Shown: positions 23,503 to 37,500, counted from the stretch's first letter. The stretch is DNA of 64,000 nt from Brachypodius melanocephalos (GCA_013398615.1 VZSR01001854.1:8817053-8881052), one strand, 5' to 3'. Program-made: numbers and translations. The notes: generated from the letters alone by a model not told the origin.

Positions 23503-26500
23503 CTAAGAATCAAAGGAAAAACATTTAAATCTCTTTGTTTTGAAAAGAATTAAACAAAGGATTTTAAAAGCGGGTGGCAAGTGGTGCTATGTATGATTTC
23601 AATAAAGTAAAACCCATGATGTGGGATTAGAGACACCGATAGAAAATAAAAAACAAGTGGCACAGCTTTTAACAAACAACTCTCTGCACTGTGTAGAAAA
23701 ATGACTAATTGGCAAAACAAATCAATGTTGTTATTTTATACATAAAGTATGGAAAATGTAGGTCTTTAAAATACACAGTTGGATTCTTTCTGGCTGCATT
23801 CAAGTACAGACTTAAAGAACAGAGAATTTTAAACCATCAAACACAGGGAGAAAAGCAATGAGGAAGAAAAAAAACCTAAGAAGTTCTAAAATGCTCAGTT
23901 CCTACTGATTCCTGTAAGTTTAGCTTTAAGAAGAACAAGTCCAATGCACAGCTGTGTGATGCCAAGATAGCAGGAAATATCCTGCACCATGTGCCCACTG
24001 TCCTCCACACCTGAACCAGCAGTTGTGTTCTCTGAACACAAATTGGTTTGTATTACAGAGATAGTGAATCTTCTCCTCCCTTTCAAATTAAAAAAATCTT
24101 ATTAAAGGTACACTGATTCCTTAATTCCTACTCCAGCTTGCTACTGACTAGTCAGTTTGTGCTGATTTTTTACTGCTTCTTACACCTGATGCAGAAAAAC
24201 TGGTTTAACCCTGCACATGTTGAGCAGAAACTACTGAACACAGCGTTCCACCTACCTGGCAGGGCAACACAGGTTCCTTGCCACAGGAACCAGTCTATGC
24301 AGAGCTGTTGCTGCAAAATACCTGAGAGTGCAGGCTGGAAGCAACACAGTTTTTCTGCATAAGCTCACCAGAGAGAAGTTTACTCTGAAGTAGTTTCCTC
24401 TCTCCCATTCAATTAGTTAAGTAATTTATCTATATTCCCAGCAGAGGAGAGAAAGAGCAAGGGAAAGAGATGCAAAACCCAGGCCCTCTCCAAGGAGAGT
24501 TACATCTTCTCATGCCTGGGACGGGATGAACTGTGCTCTGTGAGTGCTGTTTTTCTGGAGCCTATCTTTTCCAAGGTGGCTCTGAGCAGCAGAGTGCAGA
24601 AAACAGCCGCCTCTCTGGGCTGCCTCCCTACACCAGGAAGGTTTACTTCCAGAAAAATGGGTCTGGATTACAGAGAGAGAAATTTACTAATTTCTGTCTC
24701 ATTTACTAATGAGAGAGAAACAGGCAGCTGACACAGCTCTCTTGTTAAATCACCTCTTTCCTGTGATGTAAGACACAGAAATACACGCATCAACAATGTA
24801 CATTTTAATCTATTTTTTTTTTTCTAATTAAACACAACACAGCAACGTTTTCTTCTTCAGTCATTACAGGATTATTGACTGGTGAAATCCAGCACAACAG
24901 AAATTCTCAGCACAAAGATCAATTAAGTGTTAAGGTTATCTGTTCAGGCTTTAATTAAGAATTTGTCTCATTCCAGGACAGCATTTAAGCCTCTGTTTAG
25001 AACCCACTGAAAGCTATGAAACTAAAACATCCTGAACAGTGCTCAGAACAGATACCCTATTTATTTTGTTCCTTCCTAAACTGCCACCTAACACTGAGTA
25101 AAAATCTGAAGATTCAGCAAACGAAGTTCTCACACTGAACATTCAGTGAAACTTTAACTTGGACATTGAAATATTATAATAGAAAAATGTTCAGCCATGA
25201 TGCTTTCAGCTGCAAATGAAAGACATGGACAGCAGCTATTCTGACCCAAATGCTTTCATGCACAGTAGGATGTGATGTTTTATCTGCAAAACGGTGGAGG
25301 AACAGTTGGATCTTCTGAGCATTTGCTTCCAAAAATAACAGGAAATTATCTTAATGTTGATATGCAGATCACCCACCTTCAAGTACAGCTTTTTTAAAGT
25401 CCAAGGTAAGGCAAGCTGTAGACTGGAAAAACAGCAGCATAAGGTAGTATTTACTGGCAACTGCTGCTGTCAGCAGCCTTTTATTGGCTATTATAATTTT
25501 AAATCACACAGCAGTGTAAATCCAATTTTCACTGCATGTTGTTGACCAGAACTCCCAAGTATAGAAATAAAACATTTTTCCTTTGCACGGTTTGTCATTA
25601 CACAGATCCACTTTCAGAGCCTAAAGCACATGAAATTCAATTTCTAACTACTCCAGGAAGATTACAAAGGTTATACTGGAACTATGCATAACCAGAAATA
25701 TCTGCACTGGGATCACTCTCATCTAAGAGATTCATTAATGCCTAAATCCTTGCAAATTAAGAGAGGGTTAATAAAATATTGGTATAAGTAAATTGGTTAA
25801 GCATCAACAAAAGAGAGGGAGAGGATAAAAGGACTGGAGCAATTCTTATGTCTAGGCAGATAAGTTTTCTGCTCTGGAGCAGGAGGGAAAAGAGTCTGTA
25901 AATGGATACATGGAGAAAGAAAAAAGAGTACAAGCATGCTTCCTTAAGACAAATCCTTCATGAGGACTCTGTCTGCACTGAAAACTTTGACATTTCCTTG
26001 TCTAGAGAAGCTGAAACCCTCTGAGCCTTCTTTGTATTCTCTGTGGGGGAAAAAAAATTACAGCTGTTACATGCTGCTTGCTGTTTTCTCTATAATCATG
26101 AAAAATATCCCATTAAAAACATCATAAAGCTGCCCATAAGCCAGATCATAATTATAAGTGTGGATTTGTGGGATTCCTCTCTTCCTTGATCTTCGTAACT
26201 CCCTTGTTCCTTTAACTGTGACATGCTTTTTCTTTTTGCATGTTTTTAAAGAACTACCTCCTGCTAAAAATAGCTTTAAATGTACTGAAAAACTCAAGAC
26301 TAAAGGAATCAACTTCAGAATAATAAAAGCCTCAGCAGGGAAAATCTTTGAGGAAGTCAAACACCAGGTAGGGTACGACTGCACCAATGATGAAGTGAAC
26401 TATGTCAGACAGAGGAATCAGTACACAAATCAAGGTGTAAAGCAGGGACATTAATGACCAGTCACCTTGGCTTTAATAGCAGCTACAGACAGGAGCATAT

Positions 26501-27663
26501 ATAACTGGTGATGCTTTTCAGAAAGAGTACAGCACTAAGGAAAGGGGGTCTTTTAAACTCAAGAGGAACCTTACTACTGTGGAAGCAGGAGGAAGGGTGA
26601 CTCTAAGAATAAGCACAGTAAGATCAGTAATATCACCAGGAGAGGTTAGTCTCTTTCAGGCATATTTGCTGGAAAATATCTGTCATTAGGAAATCATTTT
26701 ATAAAAAAAGACAAACAAAAACCCAACAAAAAAGCAACCCACAATTCCAATCATGTAGCCAAGAGCCCAATAAGCTGGCAGCTTGGTGTATAACCTCCAC
26801 GAACAAACTCAGCATCTTCAAGTGAACACAATGAGCAATAACAATATTTCCTCATACTCTGCTCTATTAAGCATAACCATAAACCACATAATTCTTTTGT
26901 TTGCCAAGAGTATACTGGCTTTCTGTGCTCTTTAACAAAAACTTCTTTAATTTCACTACCCCCCCTATGATTTGTCTATTACTAGATGCTGATTTTTAAG
27001 GAATTTACACTAATAAATTTCTAATTTTCAAGGACTTTCCATTTTTCCCTTCCCAATAGCATAAGTCAGTATTTCAGAAAATATTTGATTTTAATGCAAA
27101 ATTTTGACTTTGTAAATCTGATCACCAGAAAATATAGGGAAATAAGAAAAAACGTAACCTTACTTTTTTAAGAAGAAGCACTCTTAATAGCACTCAGACC
27201 TGTTAAATTCATCATATTTGTATCTCAGCAAAAACAAAACAAAACAAAACAAACAAACAAACAAAAAAACAACCCCCAAAAAACCTATATGAACTAGAAA
27301 GCTGTGTCAACACAAGCCTTTGTGAACATGTGATCTTTTCACCAACACTTGCTTTCCTTCTCCCCTTGGACAGTCTGTTGAGTTAGTTTGTTGCATTTTC
27401 CTTTAGCACTGCATTGTCAGCACTGGGAGAGGAGCCACGTCAGACCACAGTTCCACACAACATCCACCAAAATAACAATTCTGCTCCCGGCTGCTGCCTC
27501 TGGGTGGCTGCGGCACAAGTAGCAGGAGTGTGCTGATCAGTTGGAGCTTGTCCTGCAACTTCTCTGTGACAGGTCTCTTCCATCATATACTCTCAACAGG
27601 GAAGTTCATTATACAATAAGGAAACATTCATCTGCGCCAGTCATGCTAACAAAGTTAACAAAC
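23503..27663 (-). other. FHOD3: FHOD3 intron between exons C and D (4161 bp)
   Basis: Unique AT-rich sequence with a poly-T run near 24.8 kb and an (AAAAC)n tract at 27.2 kb. Nothing else was recognised. Confidence 0.92.
27230..27282. repeat. (AAAAC)n/(AAAC)n microsatellite
   Basis: AAAAC units grade into AAAC units and then a short poly-A with CCCCC. Confidence 0.95.
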
Positions 27664-27758
27664 CTTGTTAACCAAGGTCATTGCATAAACCAGTAGTTCT
27701 GTATCAACTCCATCCTTCTCCTCCAGTATCTCCATGATGTTGGACCATGGCTTGGCTC
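27664..27758 (-). CDS. FHOD3: FHOD3 exon C: FH3/DID armadillo segment (AKPWSNIMEI...)
   Basis: This 95-base exon starts after CTTTTCCTCTAG with GA, which completes the Gly codon begun in exon B. It then reads 31 codons: AKPWSNIMEILEEKDGV, then DTELLVYAMTLVNK. The donor is AACAAG|GTTTGT, acceptable but with T at +3. The motif EEKDGVDTELLVYAMTL is a hallmark of FHOD-family FH3 domains. The exon ends at a codon boundary and continues directly into TLSGLPDQ of exon D. It is short and lies outside any long open frame, so it is recognised by homology and splice signals. Confidence 0.96.
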
Positions 27759-30236
27759 CTAGAGGAAAAGCAGAAACCATTGGTTATGGTGATCAAAATG
27801 GAAAGCTACAGCAAAAACACTCATCCAAGCAGTAGCACAAGTTGGAATATGTGGCCAGGTGAAAGTTCAAGCAGAAAGACCAAGCTTTGTCCACAGTCTC
27901 TCCCGCTCCCCAGAGAGCGAAGCTAATGTACACAGTGAAAACTACAGTCCAGCCTACTGCAGGGACAGAAAATATGGCAGGTGGACTCTCTCCAAAGGTA
28001 CCAACTTCCTTCCCCTGATGACAAAAAAGGAAGCTTTGTCAGCATAGTGAGATTGACACCAAAATGCTAAAAATCAGGTGACAGGAATTTTACCCAGCCT
28101 GTCATAGGTTCACATAGGCTTTGATAAATCTTCGGCAGAGACCTGAATGCTGTGCTTCCAGTGTGTCTGCTTCTCCTATTTCTGCTCCTATTGCTGAGTT
28201 GTACTGCACTAAGGTAAGTCAGGTTAACAAAACATTGTGGCAGAGAAACAGTTTTCTCAAATTACAGGTTATGTGTCTTGGATAAAAGAAATGATCAATG
28301 AGGGGAAAAGATTTTTTCTGTAGTTCTTTCTCAAATTACTTTAATAGGAAACTTACGTTCAGAACTTTCAGATATGATTCTCTCATTTTCCACCAAGAAA
28401 GGTCAAAATTTGTGCTTTTAGTTATTTGCTTGATTTGCATGTTGATTTGAATTTGTATATTTCTCTGATACCTAAACTCTAATGGTTTAGAGAGTTATTG
28501 TGCTAAAAACATCAGGGGAACAATACATCCTCAGACTCAGCTTCTTGTGGGGAAGGTACCTTGTAAAACTGTCCTATCTCACTTGAATGAAGAGCAAGAT
28601 GGTTACATTTAACACATTTTATCTAGGAATACTGAAATAAATAATGAAAGACTGTAATTCGGTGTTTTCTTTGGAGTAAAGTTAAAGGCAAAGAGGACTA
28701 AGCCGAGAGCTAACCTTAGCCTAGAGATATACTCAATTCAACTACACAAACATAACTGTGACAGTCTTTTAGTTTCAGAGGGAAACATGCAGAGTATTCA
28801 AAGAGCCCACACCCCCTGAACACTATACAGATGATGAGAGTTTGACTATAATCAGGCAGCAAAATGCAAATGTGCCATCATAGCCACCTGTCACTGGCTG
28901 ATCAGTCACCCCAAGGTATAAACTCTGTATTACCCCATAACAGCCTTTGCTTATTAAAGATGGTATCACATATGCACTCTGCTACACAGACATGAAATCT
29001 CTGCTAACCAAGGATCTGCATTTTCAAGGCAATGGCAGTGCATTGTGTGGAAAAACCTGTCTAAAAGTGAATGTGCAGACAGCAATATTTCCCCTTTTTT
29101 TTCCTCCCCCTTCAGGAAGTCTCTGATCTTTACTACTGAGTCAGGGCTTTTTTATCTTGAGCAAAATCAAAGGAAGAGGGGGATTCACTCTCAGCTCTCC
29201 AGATGTATCTATATGTATTACTAATTAAATACTAATTCAAGTACATGTCTATAATAAAAATACACTAGACACCTCTTTACTGGATTCTCTGCATTGCCAG
29301 ACATTTTGCACAGTATATGTTCAAAATTCATGTGGAACAAATTCACTCAGCTTGCAAATGATATATGATCAGCAGGAATGATATTCTCACTATAAAAATG
29401 TTTTCCTGTGGTTTTCAGTGAAAAATTAAAAAATTGAAGGAAACAGGAAAAAGAAACAAAATGGGGAAATCATGCAAGTTTGACTCACAATAATGCCATT
29501 TGGAAAAGCAGTGAGTTGACAACACCATAAAAACAATTATTTAATCCACTGAATTATTCTGTGAGAGTCCTTTGTTATTGCAGACAGGTTCTACTCTTAT
29601 TGGAACAATCCTGGATTTTTTTTTTAGGCAGCATCCACGTGTGTTTTTTTTTTTTTCCCTGAATGTCTCAATAATTTTATATTATCATAAAATAATAATT
29701 TCATGGTCACCTTGCTGTTTTCTTGCAAGGATGATATATAATTTCTTCTAGCAACACTGTTTTATTTCAGAATACAATTTTTAAAACAAATGTTGGTTGG
29801 GCACACTTACTAGTAAGGCAGCCCTGTAACAGCTCATTTATCAAAGGCTTTCTTTATGCTTCTGCTACTAAACTTCCAAAATCTAGGCTTAAATGCCAAA
29901 TTCTTCATCTATTCCCTAACTACAGTCAAGAGGAGGTAGTACTATCAATGACTTTGACAGAGCTATTCCAACTTGTACAAGGTTAAACCTTGCTTTCAAA
30001 TGCTATTTCCCCCATTATGATCTCAATCTGAAGAGCCAAGAAGTGAATGTGGAAATAGCTGTAAGGACATCCACTACCCACCCAGGATAAGACAGTTTTG
30101 CTGTGGAAGTTGCTCGAGGAGCTTACTGCTTTACTGTCCTTGTGTTAATATTCTTGCATATGTATAATGAGAATCTATATATCCATACAGCACGGGACAT
30201 ATGCAGACCCCGCTCAGCACCCCCTTTCAGACTCCC

Positions 30237-30283
30237 CCTTTCAGAGCCTGTGCAGTCCAGTATGCTTAAAGTGAAAAGAGACC
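30237..30283 (+). repeat. Dispersed repeat pair, copy 1
   Basis: About 46 bp sharing GCAGTCCAGTATGCTTAAA exactly with the copy at 31297-31343 and differing at about four other positions. Family unknown. Confidence 0.75.
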
Positions 30284-31296
30284 TGTTCAGATTGAGATCA
30301 TAATGAGGAAAATTGCATTTGGAAAGAAAGGTTAAATCTCGTATATATTGGAGTATGTACAAAGTCATAGATAGTACTGACTCCTCTTGATTCTAGTTAG
30401 GGAATAGGTGAATTTCTTTCTTCTCCAGATCCTGATGCAGACAAATCATGATGTAGAAGAATGATGATATAGCATCCCAGTGATTGTTCTGGGAGCAGAT
30501 GGGGATTTTTCCATACGGTTATGAATTTTATGCAGGAATTGTGGCAAAATCGATGGGATTGATAAAACAGGCTCAGTGAAGTGAAACAGCAGACATTTGA
30601 GTTTTGTGTGTTCTCCTGCCTTCTAATGGGTAAAATGAGAACTGCTTCACTGCCCTTTAGAGACTTGTCACTGGGAAGAGCTCTTTATCACAGCTATTCT
30701 GACAGTGAGGTTGAAGCCTCAACTCTGATGCTACTTGCAGTGTTACGAGTAACCATGCACAGCACACATACAAAGAACAATGAGGCTGCAACGATCAAGC
30801 CAATATTAAATTAATACAGTCTATTCTCTGTATAACATTGTCCATTTTTTGAAGTCCCAGCCTTTTCTCAGTTTCCTCTTTAGATCTTTTTACATGTTTA
30901 TTTTAATGCTTTTGTTCATGTCATACACAAAACCTTGACACCACAACTACGAAACATTTGCACAGTTTTTATAAAGCATGAAATATTTCACACAAGGTCA
31001 GAACCTTGCATGAGAACTGCCACCAGCTTACAGAGTGTCTGTCTCCAGCAGCTATAGGATGGAAAGGTAGTAACACTTTTGGAAAGACCTCAACATCTTG
31101 TACTCCTGGCTATTTATATATGAATAAAGTTTCTATTGTACCTACAGTATGTGCATTAACTTAGTGGAATCTAACTATGAATGAAATGGCAGGAAAAGCA
31201 GAGAACTGATAATGAGGGCCATTTGGCTTTAATTTCTGTCCTAAAATATGCCTGTGATAAAGAATCCCTAGACAGCAGAGTGCAATGCCAGCTCCA

Positions 31297-31343
31297 CTTT
31301 CCAGAGCCTTTGCAGTCCAGTATGCTTAAACTGAGAAGAGACC
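31297..31343 (+). repeat. Dispersed repeat pair, copy 2
   Basis: Direct-orientation partner of 30237-30283, about 1.06 kb away. It ends AGAAGAGACC where copy 1 ends AAAAGAGACC. Confidence 0.75.
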
Positions 31344-31854
31344 AAATTCCTCTGGGGTTCTGAAACAAGAAAGCATGGAAGAAGGCAGGAGCTAAATAGA
31401 AGTGCAAGTAGAAGCTAATTCCTACATGATGAGGGCCATGCAGTTATTCATGGATGATCTGCTTGTACCTCAGAGCAAATTCAGCACTTCTGTGGATCTC
31501 TGTAGTTCAGTTTGCATATGGATGTATTCACACATAGAAACCACAGACGGGATCGCTTTGAAACCAGTCTGAGTTAAGATGGGGTTCTATAGGTTAATCA
31601 TGTGTGGTACACATGTTGAAGAATTATGTCATATCTCATCACCTTGTATGTACATGAAACATTGAACTTTTATCAAAGCAGTGCTGAACTTAGTTACATA
31701 CCTGCAAGATTTATGACAGTAGTTCAAGAAAAGGCATATTGCTTTTTTCTCTTTTTCTATTTAGTTTCATCAGTCATTAAATGCAGGTAATTCTAATTTA
31801 TAAGCTGCTAATTAAAAATCATAAATTAAAACATAGCACATCCACACCTAAAAG

Positions 31855-32975
31855 TGAAGGGCTGTGACACTCTCTCCCACAGCATTCTTCTGGAGACACT
31901 GGCTGCCACTCATGGCTTGGGTGGATGCACTGTTCATTGGGTAGAAAACTGACTGGATGGTTGGTCTAGATAGAGGCAGTGCCTGGAGTTCAGTTCAGCT
32001 GGCAGATGATCACTCTTAGGGTTCCTCAGGGCTCAATGCTGGGGCCACTCCTGTTTAATACTGTTATCAATGATCTGGATGAGGGGGCTGAGGACACCCT
32101 CAGTCAGTTTGCAGGAGACACCAAGTTAGATGGGGGTGTTGATCTGCTGAAGGCAACAAATCTCTACAGAGGGATCTGGACAGAGAGGACTGATGGGATG
32201 AGGCCAATTGTATGAAGATCAACAAGATCCTGGTACTTGGGTCACAACAGCCCCGTGCAGTGCTGGGGGCAGAGCAGCTGGAAAGCTGCTCAGAGGAAAA
32301 GGACCTGGGAGTGCCGATCAACAGCAGCTGAATGTGAGCCAGAGTGTGCCCAGGCGGCCAAGAAGGCCAGCGCAATCCTGGCCAGGATCAGGAATAGTGT
32401 GGCTAGCAGTAGCAGGGAAGTTATTGTCTCTTTGTACCTGGCACTGGTGAGGCCTCATCTTGAATTCTGTGTTTGGTTTAGGGCCCCTCACTGCAAGAAG
32501 GACTTTGAAGTGCTGGAATGCATCTAGAGAAAGGCAATGAAGCTGGTGAAGGGTCTGGAGCACAAGCTTTATGAGAAGTGGCTGAAGGAGCTGGCATTCT
32601 TTAGCTTGGAGAAAAGGAGACTCAGGGGAACCCTACTTCTCGCTACAGCTCCTGAAAGGAGGCTGTAGCCAGGTGGGGCTCATCCTCTTTTCCCAGTTAA
32701 CAAGTGACAGCATGAGAGAAATTACACCAAGTTGCATCAAGAGAGGTTTAGATTGGATACTAGGAAGAATTTTTTTCACCAAAAGGGTTGTCAGGGTTTG
32801 GAATAGGCTGCCCAGGGAAGTGGTGGAGTCACCATCTGCAGAGGTATTTAAAAGCCACGCAGATGTAGCACTGAGGGACATGGTTTAGTGATGAACTTGG
32901 CAGTGCTGTGTTAATGGTTTGACTCAATGGTCTTAAAAGTCTTTTCCAACCAAAATGACTCTGTGACTATTATGC
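31855..32975 (+). mobile_element. CR1 LINE, 5'-truncated and degraded (end of ORF2 plus 3' UTR)
   Basis: This is the longest mobile element here. It lies on the plus strand, antisense to FHOD3. The DNA follows the avian CR1 consensus from late ORF2 (reverse transcriptase) into the 3' end. Visible protein pieces in different frames are VPQGSMLGPLLFN and INDLDEG (about 32.02-32.08 kb), SVASSSREVIVSLYLALVRP (32.4 kb) and WNRLPREVVESPS (32.8 kb). The catalytic box, normally FADD in CR1, reads FAGD. Frameshifts and stops separate the pieces, so the copy is dead. The 3' end has TTTTCCAACCAAAATGACTC, a worn form of the usual CR1 terminus. Truncation at the 5' side is typical of LINE insertion. Confidence 0.93.
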
Positions 32976-34459
32976 TGATGACCTAAAAAGCGAACTAAAT
33001 ACAAAACAAACAAATACAAAAGAGAAAAAAAAATCTCTTAAGGAGCTAAGTACAACTGCTTAATGAAAATATTTTTAAAAAATAGGAAGAAGGAAAAACT
33101 GGGCATTTAGAAAAGTTCGTGAAATAATCCACCAATGCACAGGTATGAGAAATTCTGTAAAATCTCTCATTATGCTCTTAACATATGTTCATCTAACTAC
33201 ATGTATCAGTTTTTTCAAATCTTGTGTTGTTACTTAAGTTGTTTTATTACTTTGGGACATGTAAATAATTGCCTAAGACTGTTCTACAGATAGAGAAGGG
33301 AATATTTTGTTTAGGGTCCTCATTTCTCCTTTTTCATTAATGAGTTTATTAGCATGTTAGTAGATACTTCAACTTATAAAGAATATCAGTGAGTTCAGAA
33401 AGCTGACGAAATACTACGAATGACTGAAAAAATGAGTCACAGTGCTCACAAGTACATGAATATTGTAATTATATTTATGCTTATGGCATTGTAAGGTTTA
33501 CTGGTTTTAATTCAAAACAGAAAGGCAACCTGCAGAATCCACTGCTTTGAACTGCCCCTGCCAGCTTCCCTGCTATAAGAGTTAATTTTTTTTTTCTTTT
33601 CAACCATTCTGATAACTGAAAGCAAAATCTGTCTCCTTTTTCCTAATTCTGGCACCATCTTTCTCCCCAGCCTCCAACATTTTCTTGCTTCACTTTTACC
33701 ATATCAAGTCTCTCAGACAAGTTCAGTATGGAGGCAGTTGCTCCACAGAGGGAACCTTCCTTTCAACCTCCATGTTTGAGACCACAACAATGGATCTCCT
33801 AACCTCAAAAACTCTCCTTGAGGCAAAGGAATGTTTTGCATCAAGAGAGAATGCCCCAGGAGCTTAGTGATGGCTTTGTGGGAAGAACAAGAAAGAACCA
33901 TTTTTGTTCTGTTTATTTGTAAAAAATACAATATACATATTCAAGTATTTTTCATGAGCCTGAAGGGTAACAGATTTCATAGTATAATATCTGCTCACAG
34001 GCTTTATTTTAATGTAACAACAGATGGTTTTGCTTTTACTATAAAGCCTGTACTATTACTGACCTCGTCTTTCTCTTCAAAGGGATTACACTGATTAGAT
34101 ATAATTTTCTCTTCTGAATCAGACTGCTGCTTCCCAGAAGGAAGTGGAAAGACGGTCTTGCCCAAAGGAGCCTCTGAGGTCGGAAGATACAGGGAGGGTT
34201 TACTTAGCATGTGGGTGCAGGGAAAGGGCAATGACTCTGGCGCCCCAGGAGGCAGCCAATTTCCTCAGTTTTCACTCCTCACTTTCCCATTATAATTAAT
34301 TCTTCAAACAACCATAGATTATATGAATACCGAAAAAATGCTTTTAAGAAATGAAGGGTATGTTGGACAAAGCAGGCATCAATGACAGCAACTCTAGAAC
34401 CACTGACAGCAGTGCTCAGCAGTGCTGGGATGTTGCAACCCCCTGGTAAGGCTACTCAC

Positions 34460-34571
34460 CCCTCTTTTCATCCACGGTAGATACTGCCTGGATCAAAAGT
34501 GGTGCATTGGATTCTGTGTACTCCACAAACACCAGCAGCAGCTTCAGTGCTGTCTTTACCACCAGGCGAAA
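34460..34571 (-). CDS. FHOD3: FHOD3 exon B: FH3/DID armadillo segment (FRLVVKTALK...)
   Basis: This 112-base exon has a strong acceptor (TTCTCTTCCAG) and a strong donor (AGGG|GTGAGT). It encodes 37 codons plus one base: FRLVVKTALKLLLVF, then VEYTESNAPLLIQAV and STVDEKR, with a split Gly codon at the 3' end. The sequence is an amphipathic armadillo-type helical pair and is nearly the same as the corresponding part of mammalian FHOD3. It follows exon A at phase 0 across a 27.8 kb intron and joins exon C at phase 1. The open frame runs past both splice sites, but the conserved residues stop exactly at them. Confidence 0.97.
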
Positions 34572-37500
34572 CTGGAAGAGAAGAGTGTGACTTGTCATTC
34601 CCCAAACCACAGCATTCCCAGATGTGTGAAATGACACTGGGCAAGAGGCAAGCCCAGCAGTCCACATCTGGTAGTAACAAACAAACAGAAGAGATTAAGC
34701 TGTGACAGCACTGAAAAAATGAAAGGTAGCCAGCTGGATGAGAATTTCATTCACTGGACAGTGCTCTCCTAGGGAAGCTCCAGTAGTCAATGAATCCAAA
34801 TGAAAGCTTAATATTGCCACAGGTAATAAAAAGGTGAACATCCTACCTCTGTAAATCCCCAACATTGCTGCCCAAAGCTTGATGTACACAGAACTTACTG
34901 ACCTAACAAATTTATTTCCTCCTTTAGCTCTGAGCCTTTAATCCTGTCAAAATGCTGTATGATGGGATGATTTCCTCCTTATGCTTTCTTCTCTTCTTCT
35001 AATGCTAATGTTGAATCCCTAAATAATTAAATAGATTGATCTTCACCACTAAACACTACTTGTGAGAAAGTGTTTAATTTCCAACTATCCCACCCTGTCA
35101 TAAAATGTGTGATTTACTGAAACTGAGCATTCTGCCTGCAAGTTTTCAAACTCAGGCAGACTCAGATTTTTGTAAATCTTTAGGAATGAGTGTTCATCAA
35201 AAACTCAGCATTGGTGAAATGGATCTACTAGAACTCAATAGCTAAACTCCATCATTTTCAGCACAGAGCTCCCATTTCCAGAGAGGATGATTTGACTGAA
35301 ACAACTGAGTAAGAATTTTTAGGGGTAATCAAGTATGATTACGTGGCATGATCAGGTATGTGAAAAGTCAACTCTTTACTTAAGGGGAGGATTTTTTAAC
35401 AGGTACTGCTCTACATGCTGAAAGAGCTTTTACTGGGGGAATTGATACTGGTTGAAATTTGCCATGCTCTCAATCTAAACAATGAATTATGATACAATTT
35501 CTGTCAATATTGACGAATTCCCATTTCCAATTTTTTTTTCAAGTCCTCTCAACACAACTCTCCTAAGAGGCAAAAAATCATCATTAATAATTTCATAGAT
35601 GTACACATGGTCACAAGACAGTGACTGTGTCTGTATTTCAAAAACTACTGCAAGTGCAACAGACATAAACTCAAGCTACTATGCTCACACAGCCACTCAC
35701 AGAGATGTACTGAAGCTCACTTGAAGGTAATGAACTAAAATGCAGCTTGCTGATATTAACACACAGTTCAGTGCCAACAGTGATCCCAGGTATTTCCCTA
35801 GATTCTTGGGGTTCACTCACTCATGAAGCATTGAACTTAATGCATGTAATGGCACTACTAGCAATGCAAAATATTCAGCTATTGAATCTAGACATTCTTC
35901 AGGCTTGATGTGTTGTCAAATTGCTGAATTTTAGGGCTGACATCCAGGAAATCTCAGTGACAAACTTGACTGGGTCCCTTAAGACCCTTAGTTAGTCTAA
36001 TTTGCAGTTGTACTGCTGCAGTGATACTTCATAGATACATGGAGTAGTTGCATTAAAGGAAATTGAAACCTGATAACAACTTACTGTGATTGCACCATAC
36101 ATCTGTGTATTTGCCTGTTGGGCCAATACCATCGTGTTGCTGGTCTGCAGTGACATTTCTCTTAGGAATCAAGTTCAATTGTTTAATAAACATACTGAAG
36201 GAATTTCCAAAAAGTCTTCACTTTTTTTTTTGTAAAGTTACTTTGTAAATAGGAGTTACTTCAGATTACTGTAAACTATTCTAGCTTTAACATACTTCTC
36301 AGATAACCATTTACATACTACCTTCTAATCTGATTAGCGTTTTTTTCTTTAGAAAGAAAAGCTTAGATATTACTTTTGATGGTTCTTAGAACATCAAGTC
36401 TTGGCCATGTGGTGACAACAGGATGAATTTACATCTAAGTGCTGCATGGCAAAGTTCTCATACGTCTCCATTTGACAACTATCAAATCAGGACATACCAG
36501 GCTTAAGTCTGTTTTTGCAAATCTCTTTTTCTTCCAGGAAGAAGAACTTTTGGCAGTAGCTTTGCTCAGATTGTTGCCTGCTGGCCACGGCAGCTGCTGC
36601 AATAAGGAGCTGGTCCCTCTGCACCTGCCGCACTGCAAATCTTGTGAAGCCTCAGGGCAGCCCACTGCAGTTGCACCAGACCAAGGCTCAAGCCGGGTGC
36701 TGTCTGCAGGTATCATCTTCCTGTGCTTAACAAGCTAACAGATGGTTTTGTAAGGAATAATTGCCACTCAGTAACAGTCCCAGAGAAAAGGAGTGATTAG
36801 GAAAGCTGTTTTGCTTGCCTTTTAGGTCCTAGAAGGACACTCTGAGTTCAGTTCGTCAACCTGCAAATTTTCAGGGTTTATGCAACTCCTCACAAAAGAG
36901 TCAATCATCCCTGGAAGTGGAGGTGCTTTCCACCGAAGGTGCATACCATAGCTGCCTTCTTGCACCAGCACAAACACTAGCTTTGAGAAAACCTGCATTT
37001 AAAACAATGCTCTTTCCTGCTTTATAGAAAATGCCATTTAGGACTCCTGCGGGCACTTTTAAACCTGCCTGCTGCTTTGGACACTTTGGGCAAGGACAAA
37101 AGCAAAACATTGCAGTCCTAGACTAAGCTGCACAATGCCTATACTGAGGACTTACCTAGCTACCCATGACCCACACAGTCTCTGTGCTCATGCTGCAGTA
37201 CCTTTCCAAACTGCATTAACAGTGCTTCTTGACAAGAGTAGGCAATCACTGAGCAGCTGCACTGCCCCTAGGAAACTCAAGTCTTCAGCCAGCCAAAGCC
37301 CCTTCGAGACAGCTGATAGCCTGCACATCCAGACCAAAAACAGTCCAGAGCCTGACATGCTCACACTAAAATCTGCTCTAATTATCCATTGTGGCACCAA
37401 GAAGTCTCTGAAAGATCTGTTCAGGGATACCTGGTGGCAAAACCCATGTAAAGCACAGGGAATTTTTTTTAATGTGGCCTCCCATTTGATGTCCTATCTG

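Larger units (their letters stand above)
27759..34459 (-). other. FHOD3: FHOD3 intron between exons B and C (6701 bp)
   Basis: It contains a degraded 1.1 kb CR1 LINE in the opposite orientation to the gene (31.9-33.0 kb) and a pair of about 46-bp dispersed repeats at 30.2 and 31.3 kb. The rest is unique AT-rich sequence. Confidence 0.92.
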
